Shown here in pieces: positions 21,799 through 33,892 of a stretch of DNA of 64,000 bases. Below the pieces are notes generated by a model, which saw nothing but the letters and a program-made list of their open reading frames with translations, was not told the origin of the DNA and did not search any database. The DNA comes from Ambrosia x helenae (lineage: Eukaryota; Streptophyta; Magnoliopsida; Asterales; Asteraceae), in assembly GCA_030844895.1 (NCBI GenBank), contig CM061234.1:16117573-16181572 (forward strand). The letters run 5' to 3'. Positions within the stretch are counted from its first letter, which is position 1, and each line of letters begins with the position of its first letter. The position numbers and the translations under genes were made by a program.

Positions 21799-22437
21799 TT
21801 AAGTAGCTGGAGGGTCTTGATCTTGGTTTAGTTTAGGGCATCGGTTACGGTAGTGATTTGGGTCCCCACATTCATAGCATTGACCATAGTTGTATCGATT
21901 AGGATTATCAGCCTGAGCAGGGTTGGTAGGTTGATTGGCATTAGGGTTTGGGGTCTCGCGACATGTGTTGACCAAATGGCCATACCTACCACAATTGATG
22001 CACACGCGACATGCTGAAACAGTGGGATGATGTCGATTGCATGTGTTACACAATGGAAGGTTTCTTGTATAAGGCTTCTTGTTAGAGGCTTGTGTAGTGA
22101 GGTTTACATTAGGATTCCTGGTCTTACGCTTCTGGTTCTTGGTAGTTACCGCGGCCACAATACTTGTTTTCTCGCTTTTCCGAACTAAGGTTCCGTTCTT
22201 CATGTGATTTCCATCGCCATTTCCATTTCCATTGTTGTTCCCATTCATTGGGATGACTTGAGCCAACAAATTAGAAACCAGAGTTGTGATTTGTTGCGCC
22301 AATTGTTGGGAAATAATCGCAGCTAGTTGGGCATCACCTCCATTGTTGTGGTTAGTGTTGTGGTCGTGGTTGTGGTTGCTGCTCTCTTCTTCGTGGTTGT
22401 CACCACTATTAATGCGAGTGTTGTGGCGTGGAGACAT
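21799..22437 (-). CDS. gag: Inner Gypsy gag, internally deleted (212 aa)
   Basis: Nucleocapsid-like protein of a Gypsy element. The start at 22437 gives MSPRHNTRINSG; six upstream codons are also open. Residues about 1-80 are His/Asn-rich with a helix AAIISQQLAQQITTLVSNLL. Residues about 118-205 carry CNTCNRHHPTVSACRVC, then CINCGRYGHLVNTC and CYECGDPNHYRNRC, the last two being CX2CX4HX4C knuckles. The conserved retrotrans_gag core normally lying between these parts is absent, yet the frame is intact, so it looks like an in-frame internal deletion. There is no pol before the PPT. The element would depend on another element's enzymes. A zinc-knuckle-only gag may still bind RNA (inference). Confidence 0.8.
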   Translation of the reverse strand: MSPRHNTRINSGDNHEEESSNHNHDHNTNHNNGGDAQLAAIISQQLAQQITTLVSNLLAQVIPMNGNNNGNGNGDGNHMKNGTLVRKSEKTSIVAAVTTKNQKRKTRNPNVNLTTQASNKKPYTRNLPLCNTCNRHHPTVSACRVCINCGRYGHLVNTCRETPNPNANQPTNPAQADNPNRYNYGQCYECGDPNHYRNRCPKLNQDQDPPAT

Positions 22438-22963
22438 GATCTGTAAGGGACACAATGAAGTATCAATGAGGCATGAAATGAATGAGGTAATATAAGGAAT
22501 GTAATCATTTATTCATTAATTAAAACGAATAAACGAAAACGTTGACTTATCAAAGATTCCAGATTCTAATAACATATGAAGACATGCTTTAGCCTATAAG
22601 TGAACACTCATCCCGAGAATTCCCAGGTAGGCATCCGGGTCCCTCGTCTGATTGGGATATATGCGCAATGCCAGCCTAGACAGAAGACTCAGAATACAGG
22701 CGTTCACCCTTCCAGATTGCACGCGTTTGTTATTAAAATCTAGAACTTCGACGAGATCTCAAGGTGGTTCAGGTTAAACCTGAGGATTTTGCCTTATTAG
22801 TCTAAGAGTGGATCCAGTGATGGAGAGCAACCTTCTTGTAGGGATGAAAGTAGAGATAAGAAGTAGGAGATAGAGAATAGCAAGCAAAAGAAGCAAGTAC
22901 TGGTTAAATCCTATGGTTATAGACTAGATTATTTTTCTAATAACCTAATTCCCTATAACCATG

Positions 22964-22975
22964 GCTCTGATACCA
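22964..22975 (-). promoter_or_regulatory. Inner Gypsy primer-binding site
   Basis: Minus-strand TGGTATCAGAGC three bases after the 5' LTR end (22979). Confidence 0.85.
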
Positions 22976-22978
22976 ATC

Positions 22979-25575
22979 TGAAACACCCCAACCGATGGCG
23001 GAAACATCGGGATGTCACGTATTGATGATTGTTCAGTAGCTCATGGTGAATAATAAATTTCATTAAATAATTTAAATAAGTTACATACAATTGTTCTAGA
23101 ATTTGTACATCAAATTGAATAAAACTATACACATATCTTCAAGCATCAATTCAAATCTTCAAGCAAATAGAACCTGAAACATGTTAAGTTGAAAATGTTT
23201 TGGGTCAACAAAAGTTGGTGAGAATTACATAGGTTTTGACAATTGAAATAAAAATGTTGTGCAATTCATGTGTCATGTCAATCTAGTCCATATGTGAGAA
23301 CATACTAGAAATAAATCGAGTGCATAACCAACCCTGGTGACTGTTATAATATGATACATCCCATACGCTCATGGTTCACTTGAATATGTTATACGATAAC
23401 AAACACCCACGCTACCTTTGTAGGAGGCACGTATCCGGGTGGGATTGTCAGTCCAATAGATCTATCAATGTATACCGTCGGCTTGTACGGAGTTAATGAT
23501 TATGCTAGAATGGTGCTTACTCTAATCATGCTCAAGACATAATGCAACATAGAAAACACATAGACACATTGATGATTGAATTGCATAAATGATGTTGTAA
23601 CATGTTTCACCCCAAAAACGGTGATAAATAGAAAAGGGGCTATGTAAAACTCACCTTGGTAAAATGTTATATCTGTTGAAAAATTGGATAATGGTGTTGC
23701 CCAAATGTATCAAGTATCACCCTATAATAAGGTAATAAATATGTCTAAGTCTATCAAGTCTACAAACGTATAAGTTTCTAGGGTTTCGAATTGGGGATCA
23801 ACGCTCGTTTGATTATTATTAAAAATGTTTGATAATTGAGAGAATATTAGTAAATAAATAATCAAAAATCTTTTTATGAATTTTAAATCTAAGATGGTCA
23901 CAAGAATGTGTTTAAAGTATAAAAATAATTTTTATAAAATTATTTTCTCTAAAATAGAATATTAATTCAATTTATAACAATTTGTCAAAATTTAACTTTA
24001 ATATTTAATAATACAAAAGTTAAAGAATTATTAGTTTAAAATTCATATTTCTGTTCTAAATATTCAGAAATAATTTGTATAAAATTTTGGTGCAAAAATA
24101 CCAAAAATTGGATTTATTATGATTTAATTATGATTAAAACTAACAAAAATTGATTAAAAATATAAAATAAATGATTTTTCAGGATTAAAAATCATTTCAG
24201 TAAAGTTTAACATTTTAGAAACTCACGATAATTTTTGTGGAAATAAATAAGATCGTTTTGAGATTTTTATAGATTTTTATAAATATAATAGCATAAAATT
24301 GATTTAATTATTATAAATATTAAATAAATAAATTTCAGAAAACTAAAAATTGTAGGTGAAACTTTTACATCAGATTTGTTAAAAATATTTTTTTTAGAAT
24401 TTATAAAAGAGTTTTAATAATTAAAAATGAATTTATAAGATTATATGTAATTTATATATTATTAATTGATTTGTTAAAAAGGTTTAATGAAAAAGAATGA
24501 AATGGGACGCCACTGCCGGGACTCGAACCCGGGTAGCTTAGGGGCCAAGCAACAGTCACAACCACTTGGTCTAGACCAGTGGTTGTGATTGTTTTTGTCT
24601 TAAATTAAATAAATACACTATGTAAAATTAGTTTATCCCCAAATCAAAAATTACGAACCCTAGTTTAATCAATTGTCTGATTCACACATCAATAGCCCAA
24701 TCAATCTTAGGGCTATTGATGTGTGAATACCGATGAATAAAACCCACATAAAACATTGAACTTACACTGTTATTTCGATCACGAATTGCCGGTCAAATCA
24801 GAAGTCAAAAATCACAATCGTAGAAGAAAAACAGAGTGTTATGTGAAGAATTGGGGATTGAGGGAGATGTCTTAGCGAGTTGTGATTGTTCGTGGATGTC
24901 CAATTTATAGTGAACGAGTCTGAATCGTTAATTTGGCAAATCGTTGACCTCGTTTAATGTTTGACGCGTTTTGGCTAAATTTGGTTATAATTGATTGCTA
25001 ATTTGTGTAATAGGCGCGGGATAATAAATATAATAGGTCAACATAAATTAATTTGGTTCAATCATTCCAAAGATTGAGTGAATTAGTTGAAAAAAATCAA
25101 CTCTGCTGCTGTTGCTGTTCGTGAAGGAAGAAGGGAAAAAGGAAGGGGGTAATGTGTGTATTTATATAAATCGAGCTGGATTAAAAACAGATTACATGTG
25201 TGGCTCAGGTGGTTGTTGTGTCGGTGTTGTTTGTTGGTGAGTCGGGTTCGATACCCGGCTTAGACACATTTTTTTTAACAAGTATAAAGGGGGGTTGGAG
25301 TTGGGCCAGGTGCTGGGCTCAGGTTTGGGCCGAGACTTGTGGGCTGTGATGTTGGGCTCCAAAGCTTGCAAGGATGAAAGGGAGGTTGGGCTTGGATCAG
25401 ATTTGGTCCCATGTTTTATTTTATTTTTTATTTTTTTATAAAACTGAATTATAATTATTATTATTATTATTATTATTATTGTTATATATATATATATATA
25501 TAAATTGTGTTAGGGATAGCGTATGTAGTAAGGCTTTTACGTAGAAAAATTAGGGGAAATTTTTGCGATGTTACA
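22979..25575 (-). mobile_element. Inner Gypsy 5' LTR (copy B)
   Basis: 2597 bp, same length as copy A with only scattered differences. Plus-strand start is TGAAACACC instead of TGTAACACC. Carries the same tRNA-like units, hairpins and TA-rich microsatellite (near 25455-25502). Confidence 0.92.
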
Positions 25576-26249
25576 GTCTCCCCTACTTTTGGAAACTTCG
25601 TCCCGAAGTTAAAAGAAAAATACCAGGTTACAATTGGTCAACTACCGGAAACCTTGATAAAATTTCACACTACCTTAACGTACCTGTAAATTCATGATTA
25701 CGTTCCGGACCGTAATTACCAATTTACCTTACATTAGGGTTTTGCGTCCTTTTATGACTCTACTGATTGTTGAGCAGGTTCGATAGTCTTCACCAGTCGT
25801 TGAGCAGGTGGTAGGGCCTCTCCCGACTGTTGGAAGACATGATAACCTTTACCAATCATTGAGTAGATTGTTTGGTAGTCAACTAATTGTTGTACAAGTA
25901 AGCACGTATGATTATAGATATAGCAATTAGTTCACATTAAAACAAGCATGCACACAGATGTTATGATAATACTTGATTTTATTACTTGAATCAAGAGCGC
26001 CATTACATAGAATTAAAAGCAATCAACATTTAAATGGTGGGACTTGCTGTTAAGTAGCTGGAGGGTCTTGATCTTGGTTTAGTTTAGGGCATCGGTTACG
26101 GTAGTGATTTGGGTCCCCACATTCATAGCATTGACCATAGTTGTATCGATTAGGATTATCAGCCTGAGCAGGGTTGGTAGGTTGATTGGCATTAGGGTTT
26201 GGGGTCTCGCGACATGTGTTGACCAAATGGCCATACCTACCACAATTGA
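25576..26249 (-). mobile_element. Truncated second interior of inner Gypsy
   Basis: Duplicate of 21325-21998: PPT, 3' untranslated part and the last about 66 codons of gag (26050-26249). The cut is inside the first CCHC knuckle region. Joined at TGA (26247-26249) to outer LTR position 931. Confidence 0.88.
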
Positions 26250-28161
26250 GGTGTGTTGTTGATTGTATGATGTTAGGGTTTGCTCTAGGATGATGCTAGA
26301 ACAGTAGGATGCTATCGGACAACGTGGTTATGTGATTTAATCTGAATAATTGCTATTTAGGGCAAGTTCTTGCATGTTGATGTGATGTTTACATGATAAG
26401 TTGCTATTTTGGGAAAACGCTCGCATTCGGAACTGTTAGAACGACGAAAACTTAGGGGTTTTGCTTGAAATATGTTTGTTAATGTGTTAGGATGATTATT
26501 GGGTGTTTTAACATGTTTCGGATCTGATTTGGAGTGTTCGGCGCGCGAAATTGCACTACAGAACTGCAGAGGCGAGTAGGATCCTACTCGCATGAGGCTT
26601 CAGGCGAGTAGGCTCCTAAATGCCTAATGTTCAGGCGAATACAAACCCTAATCGCCTATATATAGGCGAATAGAGGCCTATTCACCTCAACAACTAGCAA
26701 ATACAATCCTAAATGCTAGTTTGATTCCTAAATGCTACTTTGACTAGTGATTACAATCCTAAATGCTTAATGTTTAGGCATTTACAATCCTAAATGCTAG
26801 TTTGATTCCTAAATGCTACTTTGACTAGTGATTACAATCCTAAATGCTTAATGTTTAGGCATTTACAATCCTAAATGCTAGTTTGATTCCTAATCGCGTA
26901 TAATGCTGTTGTATGTATATTTTAACATCCCGGAACATGATTTGACGCCTAGGAACATGATAGGAACCCCGGGATACACCCAATGACTTAGTAACACGTG
27001 TTCGGACCTGTTTACGCGTTAATCGGACATTATGCTAGACTAGATGAACTGTTGCGCGTATTAAGTGTTTTATTGCATATGTGGCATGATGTCTTGTATT
27101 TATCTAACACGTGGAATGTCGGGTCACCAATGGGATGTCGAGTCTTGTCTTACGTAGTCTGGTTGTCGGTCAAACACACTTTTCGGGCACATAATGGTCA
27201 TAGACTGGACTTAGGGACTAATGAACCCGACGGGTTATTAGTCTAACTTGACACATATCTTATGATAGGTCGCCAATAGTTGGGGCTATCATATCTTACA
27301 GACGGTTTACTCATATCACGCATACGGTTTACTCTTAAACGGAATACGCAACCTAAGGTGAGTTCACGGCCCCACATTTTACGGTTTATGTTTTCGGGGG
27401 AGAAACATGCTTAAAACTCTTTTATGACTTATGACTTGTTAAACTCTTATGGCTCATGACTCTTTATCACGTTATACTATGGCTTACTTATCGTACTATA
27501 CGGTTCATCAAAAAGTCCCTTAGAAACCACTAACATGGGTATATGGCGGGGAAATATGGATAGCGCTATTGGGAACTGACAAACCCCACCCGACGGTTGG
27601 ACCGGGCGGGTGCATATTGTCTCTAATAAAACAAGGTCTACCGGTGATGACGGTAGCCCATAGGAAACTAAGGGTCACTACACGGCTTAGTCAGCAATGG
27701 TTTCACCCGTATGAGTATCTCATTCTGCGCCTAGATAGCGTTCTCACAAGCATAGTAGTAACTGTGATGGTAACGGTTTTCAAAGGATCACTTTAAACGT
27801 TTAATTAAAACCTGTGAACTCACCAGCATTATATGTTGACTCTTTTAGCATGTTTTCTCAGGTCGCTAAGGTAGCAGCTGTCGGATAGGCGCACGAGGTC
27901 GCACTGGAGTCGTCTCGCGTCTAGGGTCTCATTTGCACGTTTTGGATTTATGAACTGTTGAACTTATGTTTTATTTCTGCATGACTTTTGTAAACTTTAA
28001 ATGCTTCCGCACTGTTGAATGTTGGTTTTAAACTTATGCATGGTTTTTGTTTACGTATGTTTTTACATTTAGACGTCGTTTATTGTGACCGTTGACTTGG
28101 ATCCTGGTGTGTCACACGCCTCGCGGTAGAACTCCGCAGGTGGAAATTTGAGGGTGTGACA
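26247..28161 (+). mobile_element. Outer Gypsy LTR, right fragment
   Basis: Corresponds to LTR positions 931-2845. Its first 365 bp (26247-26611) repeat 18363-18727, which lies on the other side of the inner element. Contains an 18-bp palindrome (26652-26669) and about two and a half copies of an ~80-bp tandem unit (CCTAAATGCT-rich, 26700-26910). Confidence 0.9.
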
Positions 28162-28164
28162 GAT

Positions 28165-28176
28165 TGGTATCAGAGC
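28165..28176 (+). promoter_or_regulatory. Outer Gypsy primer-binding site
   Basis: TGGTATCAGAGC three bases after the LTR end; the second copy is at 33229-33240. Confidence 0.85.
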
Positions 28177-28665
28177 CAATGGTTATAGTGAACTAGGACT
28201 GCATGTAGAGTCTAGACTATAGCCGAGTCTCACACACTAGACGGTCACATACATTTGAGTCGTGTCTTTTGGTAAACATACTAACCTTGTCGGGGTGTCG
28301 GTATCCTTACCACACAGTGTCACATTACCTATCTCATACTTGGTTATTCCTAGCTTTATTTATCTTCTTCTTCGGGTTTGCAGTCGAGGGAACATGTTTG
28401 TTGATCTTTTGAGTTGATTGTATCTTTCAAAGATGCGGGAACCGGGTGACTTGAGGTTCGAGCTCGGGGCACGCCTTGAGGACCATGTAGAGCAATTTAT
28501 CATTTCGGGTGCACACGAAATCATAAGTTGAAATGCATGGAAGACTTGGTGAATCTCGTGTTGGGATTAATGGTCACGTTCGAACCCGATCCTAGGCTTT
28601 TCATATTCTCTTGGTTTAGCGTTGGTGATGGGTCTGAGTATTTGTTTCTTGTTCCTTCTCAGAAG

Positions 28666-30096
28666 ATGTCAGGACGCACTGGAGGACGCACTGGGGGACG
28701 ACGTGGAGGCCACACTGGTGGGGGTAGAGGTGGTGGTAACATCACCTTGACGTATGATGAGCTCAATGAGATGATGCAGCAACAGTTGGGCGTTGCATTA
28801 GCTGGTTTTCAGGCTGCCCAGCAGACTTTTATGGGTGCTACTGCTCCTCCGGTTCAGGCAGGTGTTGCCTATAAGCGGTTTAAGGATTGTCAGCCTCTCA
28901 GCTTCCAGGGTACGGAGGGAGCTGTGGAGTTGCTTCGGTGGTTGGAGAAGACTGAGTCGGTGTTTGCTTTATGTGAGACTCCAGCAGTGGATTGGGTGAA
29001 GTTTGCTTCGGGGACTTTTGTAGGAGCCGCCTTGACGTGGTGCAACTGCGTCACACAGACACTTGGTCTCGGGGAGGCCAACGCCATGCCTTGGGCGGAT
29101 TTTGTGCGTAGGTTGAAGGATGAGTACTGCCCGCGTGAGGAGATTAAGTGGTTAGAACAGGAATATGGGAATCTTAAGATGGTGGGTTCTGAGGTTGAGG
29201 AGTACACGATCGGGCACAATGAGCTAGCAGTGATGTGTCCAGGTTTGTCTACACCAGAGTATAGGAGGATAGAGCAGTATCTTGCGGGTTTGGTGCCAGA
29301 GATTGCGGGATTGGTGTCTGCTAGGGATCCTACTACTATATCAGAGGCTGTGCAGTCGGCTACTAAGATGACCAACTTGAAGATTTCTGAGGGTGTCTTG
29401 CCTCCTAGAGGCTCTTCTGTGAAGGCGCCGGCAGAGAACAAGAGGAAGTGGGAAAGCGTGGATAAGAGTTCATCGGGGGTTCAGCGACAACCGGCGGCGA
29501 AGAAGGCTGAAGCTTCTGGGTCAGCGTCGGATCAGAAACAAGGGGGCTATGCTGGGAAAAGCCCTAAGTGTGGGCGTTGTGGGTTTCATCACTATGGTAC
29601 TTGTGAGAGTTTTCGCTGTGAGCGTTGTCAGAAGACGGGGCATCTTGCCAAGGATTGTAGGGTCAACCTTTCCAGGACGACTCAGACTGCTGCTATTACT
29701 ACCCCTGCTCCACAGGGGAACCAGGGTTGCTTTCATTGTGGGGAAGCGGGGCACTTCAAGCGAAGCTGTCCCAAGTTGAATCAAGGGGGCACAGGGACTG
29801 CAGGGAAGGATGGAGACAATGAAGGCGGTGGCCGGTTTACTCGTACTCATGCTTATGTGATCGGTGCTAGGGAGAACCAGGTGGACCCAGACACTGTTAC
29901 CCGTACGTATTCTCTCTTATCTCTTGTTACGCTTTGGTTATACTTTTATTCGCATTGTTGCGCGTTCGTGTCTTCGGGTGATTTCTTTGTGGTTTGGTCT
30001 CTGTTTCTCATTCTTTGGGTCGATGAGGGTCCTTTGGGGATGCTACTTGGACGGTACCAGTGGGCTAGTTATACCGATCATAGTAGTCTCCAGTAG
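28666..30096 (+). CDS. gag: Outer Gypsy gag polyprotein (pol deleted)
   Basis: Capsid/nucleocapsid precursor of a Gypsy element. The start chosen is ATG 28666 (MSGRTGGRTGG), where family-like sequence begins; the frame is open 46 codons further upstream. Residues about 1-30 are Gly/Arg-rich. Residues about 75-190 form the retrotrans_gag region (PLSFQGTEGAVELLRWLEKTESVF ... WCN ... FVRRLKDEYCP ... EQEYGNLKM). Zinc-binding blocks follow: CGRCGFHHYGTC (302), CERCQKTGHLAKDC (318) and CFHCGEAGHFKRSC (355). After ENQVDPDTVT (about residue 410), where protease should begin, the frame runs into unrelated hydrophobic sequence. The whole pol was therefore lost and the last 65 codons are read-through. 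Non-autonomous but potentially a working gag. Confidence 0.85.
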   Translation: MSGRTGGRTGGRRGGHTGGGRGGGNITLTYDELNEMMQQQLGVALAGFQAAQQTFMGATAPPVQAGVAYKRFKDCQPLSFQGTEGAVELLRWLEKTESVFALCETPAVDWVKFASGTFVGAALTWCNCVTQTLGLGEANAMPWADFVRRLKDEYCPREEIKWLEQEYGNLKMVGSEVEEYTIGHNELAVMCPGLSTPEYRRIEQYLAGLVPEIAGLVSARDPTTISEAVQSATKMTNLKISEGVLPPRGSSVKAPAENKRKWESVDKSSSGVQRQPAAKKAEASGSASDQKQGGYAGKSPKCGRCGFHHYGTCESFRCERCQKTGHLAKDCRVNLSRTTQTAAITTPAPQGNQGCFHCGEAGHFKRSCPKLNQGGTGTAGKDGDNEGGGRFTRTHAYVIGARENQVDPDTVTRTYSLLSLVTLWLYFYSHCCAFVSSGDFFVVWSLFLILWVDEGPLGMLLGRYQWASYTDHSSLQ

Positions 30097-30380
30097 GCCT
30101 TCGATCGGGGGTCTCTTGTCTCATACTCACATTTGGGAAAGTGGTTTCCCGGTTGTTACTGTCACGTTTGGTTTATGACCTTCACTTGTTGTATTTTGGG
30201 GAAACGTTACTTGGGCACAGAGGTCGACACTCATCACTGTTGAAGCCGAAAGAATCTCGGGACGAGATTCCATTCAACAGGGGGATGATGTGACGACCCG
30301 GAAAATTTTTCTTCTTATTTGTTTTCTCTCCTCAACTTCGGGAAATTTTCGGGACGAAAATTCTTTCAACAGGGGGATGA
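30097..30380 (+). other. 3' untranslated part of outer Gypsy with two PPT blocks
   Basis: The sequence TTCAACAGGGGGATGATGTGAC occurs in near-identical form twice, ending near 30293 and 30385. The first is followed by GACCCGGAAAATTT, the second by the real LTR (ACCCGGCAACTTCC). The second PPT is at about 30367-30380. Confidence 0.75.
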
Positions 30381-33225
30381 TGTGACACCCGGCAACTTCC
30401 GGTAACTAACTTTTGAAAACTTAGTAAGTCTACCTTAGCGAGTCGCGCATACGTTACACATAACAAGGTCGGTCGAGTCGAGTCGAACATCATTAGGGTT
30501 TTAACATACGCAAGTCTCGGGTCCCAGGAATTGGTGATCGGGTGGGAACGTGTTAGTTATCGTGCATTATATGTTGGTAATCATTATGTGGCTTGTCGGT
30601 ATGTGAAAACGTGATTACATATGTTAAAATAGGGTTTAACGCGCCAAAAACACAAACACATAGACTATAGGCGATTAGGCTAATGTGTGATAGCCTAATC
30701 GCCAGTCTTATAGGCGAGTAGGGGATACTTGGGGGCGAATAGGGGCTAATCGCATGATGCTTCATGCGAGTAGCAGCCCTACTCGCCTCTACTGCTGCGT
30801 ACTCGCCTGAAATGCTCTGAACGATTAAAAACGCCTATAAATACCACCCTTGACCTCCAAAACATCATTTATGCTACCCTAGCCGTCCCATAACCTATCT
30901 CAACCCACAAACACCCTCTGGAACCTATTTTTACATCAAAACAACCATTTCCAAGCTTATTCCATCATCTCCTCTTGAATACAAGGTGTGTTCTTCAAAC
31001 CCAAACCTTTAAATGATTATGTTTTACTCCTTAAAAGTCCAGACCTGACTTATAAATGTTTTTGTCTTTGAAAATCCATTTAAAACCGTTTTTAAACAAA
31101 CCCACACCTTTACATGTGTTATATGTGTTATATGTGATTAAAGATAGAATTTTTAGGATTGTATCATGGTTGTTTTTGTGTTATTATGATGTTTATGGAT
31201 ATTACAAGTTAGTATGATGATGTCCTAGGAGTTTGAATGGTTTTGGTTGTGTATTGTTGATACTTGATGTTTTGACCCATTTGAAGGATTTAGGATGATT
31301 AAGGATGATATGAGGTGTGTTGTTGATTGTATGATGTTAGGGTTTGCTCTAGGATGATGCTAGAACAGTAGGATGCTATCGGACAACGTGGTTATGTGAT
31401 TTAATCTGAATAATTGCTATTTAGGGCAAGTTCTTGCATGTTGATGTGATGTTTACATGATAAGTTGCTATTTTGGGAAAACGCTCGCATTCGGAACTGT
31501 TAGAACGACGAAAACTTAGGGGTTTTGCTTGAAATATGTTTGTTAATGTGTTAGGATGATTATTGGGTGTTTTAACATGTTTCGGATCTGATTTGGAGTG
31601 TTCGGCGCGCGAAATTGCACTACAGAACTGCAGAGGCGAGTAGGATCCTACTCGCATGAGGCTTCAGGCGAGTAGGCTCCTAAATGCCTAATGTTCAGGC
31701 GAATACAAACCCTAATCGCCTATATATAGGCGAATAGAGGCCTATTCACCTCAACAACTAGCAAATACAATCCTAAATGCTAGTTTGATTCCTAAATGCT
31801 ACTTTGACTAGTGATTACAATCCTAAATGCTTAATGTTTAGGCATTTACAATCCTAAATGCTAGTTTGATTCCTAAATGCTACTTTGACTAGTGATTACA
31901 ATCCTAAATGCTTAATGTTTAGGCATTTACAATCCTAAATGCTAGTTTGATTCCTAATCGCGTATAATGCTGCTGTATGTATATTTTAACATCCCGGAAC
32001 ATGATTTGACGCCTAGGAACATGATAGGAACCCCGGGATACACCCAATGACTTAGTAACACGTGTTCGGACCTGTTTACGCGTTAATCGGACATTATGCT
32101 AGACTAGATGAACTGTTGCGTGTATCAAGTGTTTTATTGCATATGTGGCATGATGTCTTGTATTTATCTAACACGTGGAATGTCGGGTCACCAATGGGAT
32201 GTCGAGTCTTGTCTTACGTAGTCTGGTTGTCGGTCAAACACACTTTTCGGGCACATAATGGTCATAGACTGGACTTAGGGACTAATGAACCCGACGGGTT
32301 ATTAGTCTAACTTGACACATATCTTATGATAGGTCGCCAATAGTTGGGGCTATCATATCTTACAGACGGTTTACTCATATCACGCATACGGTTTACTCTT
32401 AAACGGAATACGCAACCTAAGGTGAGTTCACGGCCCCACATTTTACGGTTTATGTTTTCGGGGGAGAAACATGCTTAAAACTCTTTTATGACTTATGACT
32501 TGTTAAACTCTTATGGCTCATGACTCTTTATCACGTTATACTATGGCTTACTTATCGTACTATACGGTTCATCAAAAAGTCCCTTAGAAACCACTAACAT
32601 GGGTATATGGCGGGGAAATATGGATAGCGCTATTGGGAACTGACAAACCCCACCCGACGGTTGGACCGGGCGGGTGCATATTGTCTCTAATAAAACAAGG
32701 TCTACCGGTGATGACGGTAGCCCATAGGAAACTAAGGGTCACTACACGGCTTAGTCAGCAATGGTTTCACCCGTATGAGTATCTCATTCTGCGCCTAGCT
32801 AGCGTTCTCACAAGCATAGTAGTAACTGTGATGGTAACGGTTTTCAAAGGATCACTTTAAACGTTTAATTAAAACCTGTGAACTCACCAGCATTATATGT
32901 TGACTCTTTTAGCATGTTTTCTCAGGTCGCTAAGGTAGCAGCTGTCGGATAGGCGCACGAGGTCGCACTGGAGTCGTCTCGCGTCTAGGGTCTCATTTGC
33001 ACGTTTTGGATTTATGAACTGTTGAACTTATGTTTTATTTCTGCATGACTTTTGTAAACTTTAAATGCTTCCGCACTGTTGAATGTTGGTTTTAAACTTA
33101 TGCATGGTTTTTGTTTACGTATGTTTTTACATTTAGACGTCGTTTATTGTGACCGTTGACTTGGATCCTGGTGTGTCACACGCCTCGCGGTAGAACTCCG
33201 CAGGTGGAAATTTGAGGGTGTGACA
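30381..33225 (+). mobile_element. Outer Gypsy LTR, complete copy
   Basis: 2845 bp, TGTGACACCC to GTGTGACA. TATA box at 30836-30843 with the same GGCGAGTA-type motif array upstream. Matches 26247-28161 almost perfectly. Confidence 0.92.
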
Positions 33226-33892
33226 GATTGGTATCAGAGCCAATGGTTATAGTGAACTAGGACTGCATGTAGAGTCTAGACTATAGCCGAGTCTCACACA
33301 CTAGACGGTCACATACATTTGAATCGTGTCTTTTGGTAAACATACTAACCTTGTCGGGGTGTCGGTATCCTTACCACACAGTGTCACATTACCTATCTCA
33401 TACTTGGTTATTCCTAGCTTTATTTATCTTCTTCTTCGGGTTTGCAGTCGAGGGAACATGTTTGTTGATCTTTTGAGTTGATTGTATCTTTCAAAGATGC
33501 GGGAACCGGGTGACTTGAGGTTCGAGCTCGGGGCACGCCTTGAGGACCATGTAGAGCAATTTATCATTTCGGGTGCACACGAAATCATAAGTTGAAATGC
33601 ATGGAAGACTTGGTGAATATCGTGTTGGGATTAATGGTCACGTTCGAACCCGATCCTAGGCTTTTCATATTCTCTTGGTTTAGCGTTGGTGATGGGTCTG
33701 AGTATTTGTTTCTTGTTCCTTCTCAGAAGATGTCAGGACGCACTGGAGGACGCACTGGGGGACGACGTGGAGGCCACACTGACGGGGGTAGAGGTGGTGG
33801 TAACATCACCTTGACGTATGATGAGCTCAATGAGATGATGCAGCAACAGTTGGGCGTTGCATTAGCTGGTTTTCAGGCTGCCCAGCAGACTT
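33226..33892 (+). mobile_element. Truncated second interior of outer Gypsy
   Basis: Copy of 28162-28828: PBS, leader and gag up to AGFQAAQQT (start codon near 33730). It then switches abruptly to copia gag. Confidence 0.88.

Larger units (their letters stand above)
18728..26249 (-). mobile_element. Inner Gypsy array (gag-only), minus orientation
   Basis: On the minus strand: truncated interior (26249-25576), 5' LTR (25575-22979), PBS, gag, PPT, 3' LTR (21324-18728). LTRs are both 2597 bp and nearly identical, so the insertion is recent. The extra 674 bp of interior beyond the 5' LTR breaks off inside gag and joins outer LTR sequence at a shared TGA. Confidence 0.9.
17433..33892 (+). mobile_element. 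Outer Gypsy array (gag-only), rearranged
   Basis: Order: LTR positions 1-1295 (17433-18727), inner element, LTR positions 931-2845 (26247-28161), interior with gag (28162-30380), full LTR (30381-33225), first 667 bp of a second interior (33226-33892). LTRs begin TGTGACACCC. No protease, RT, integrase or RNase H is present. Gag style and LTR ends suggest a Tekay/Del-like chromovirus relative (inference). Confidence 0.88.

Noticed and set aside
28890..29441. 183-codon minus-strand frame
   Set aside because: Antisense shadow of the outer Gypsy gag.
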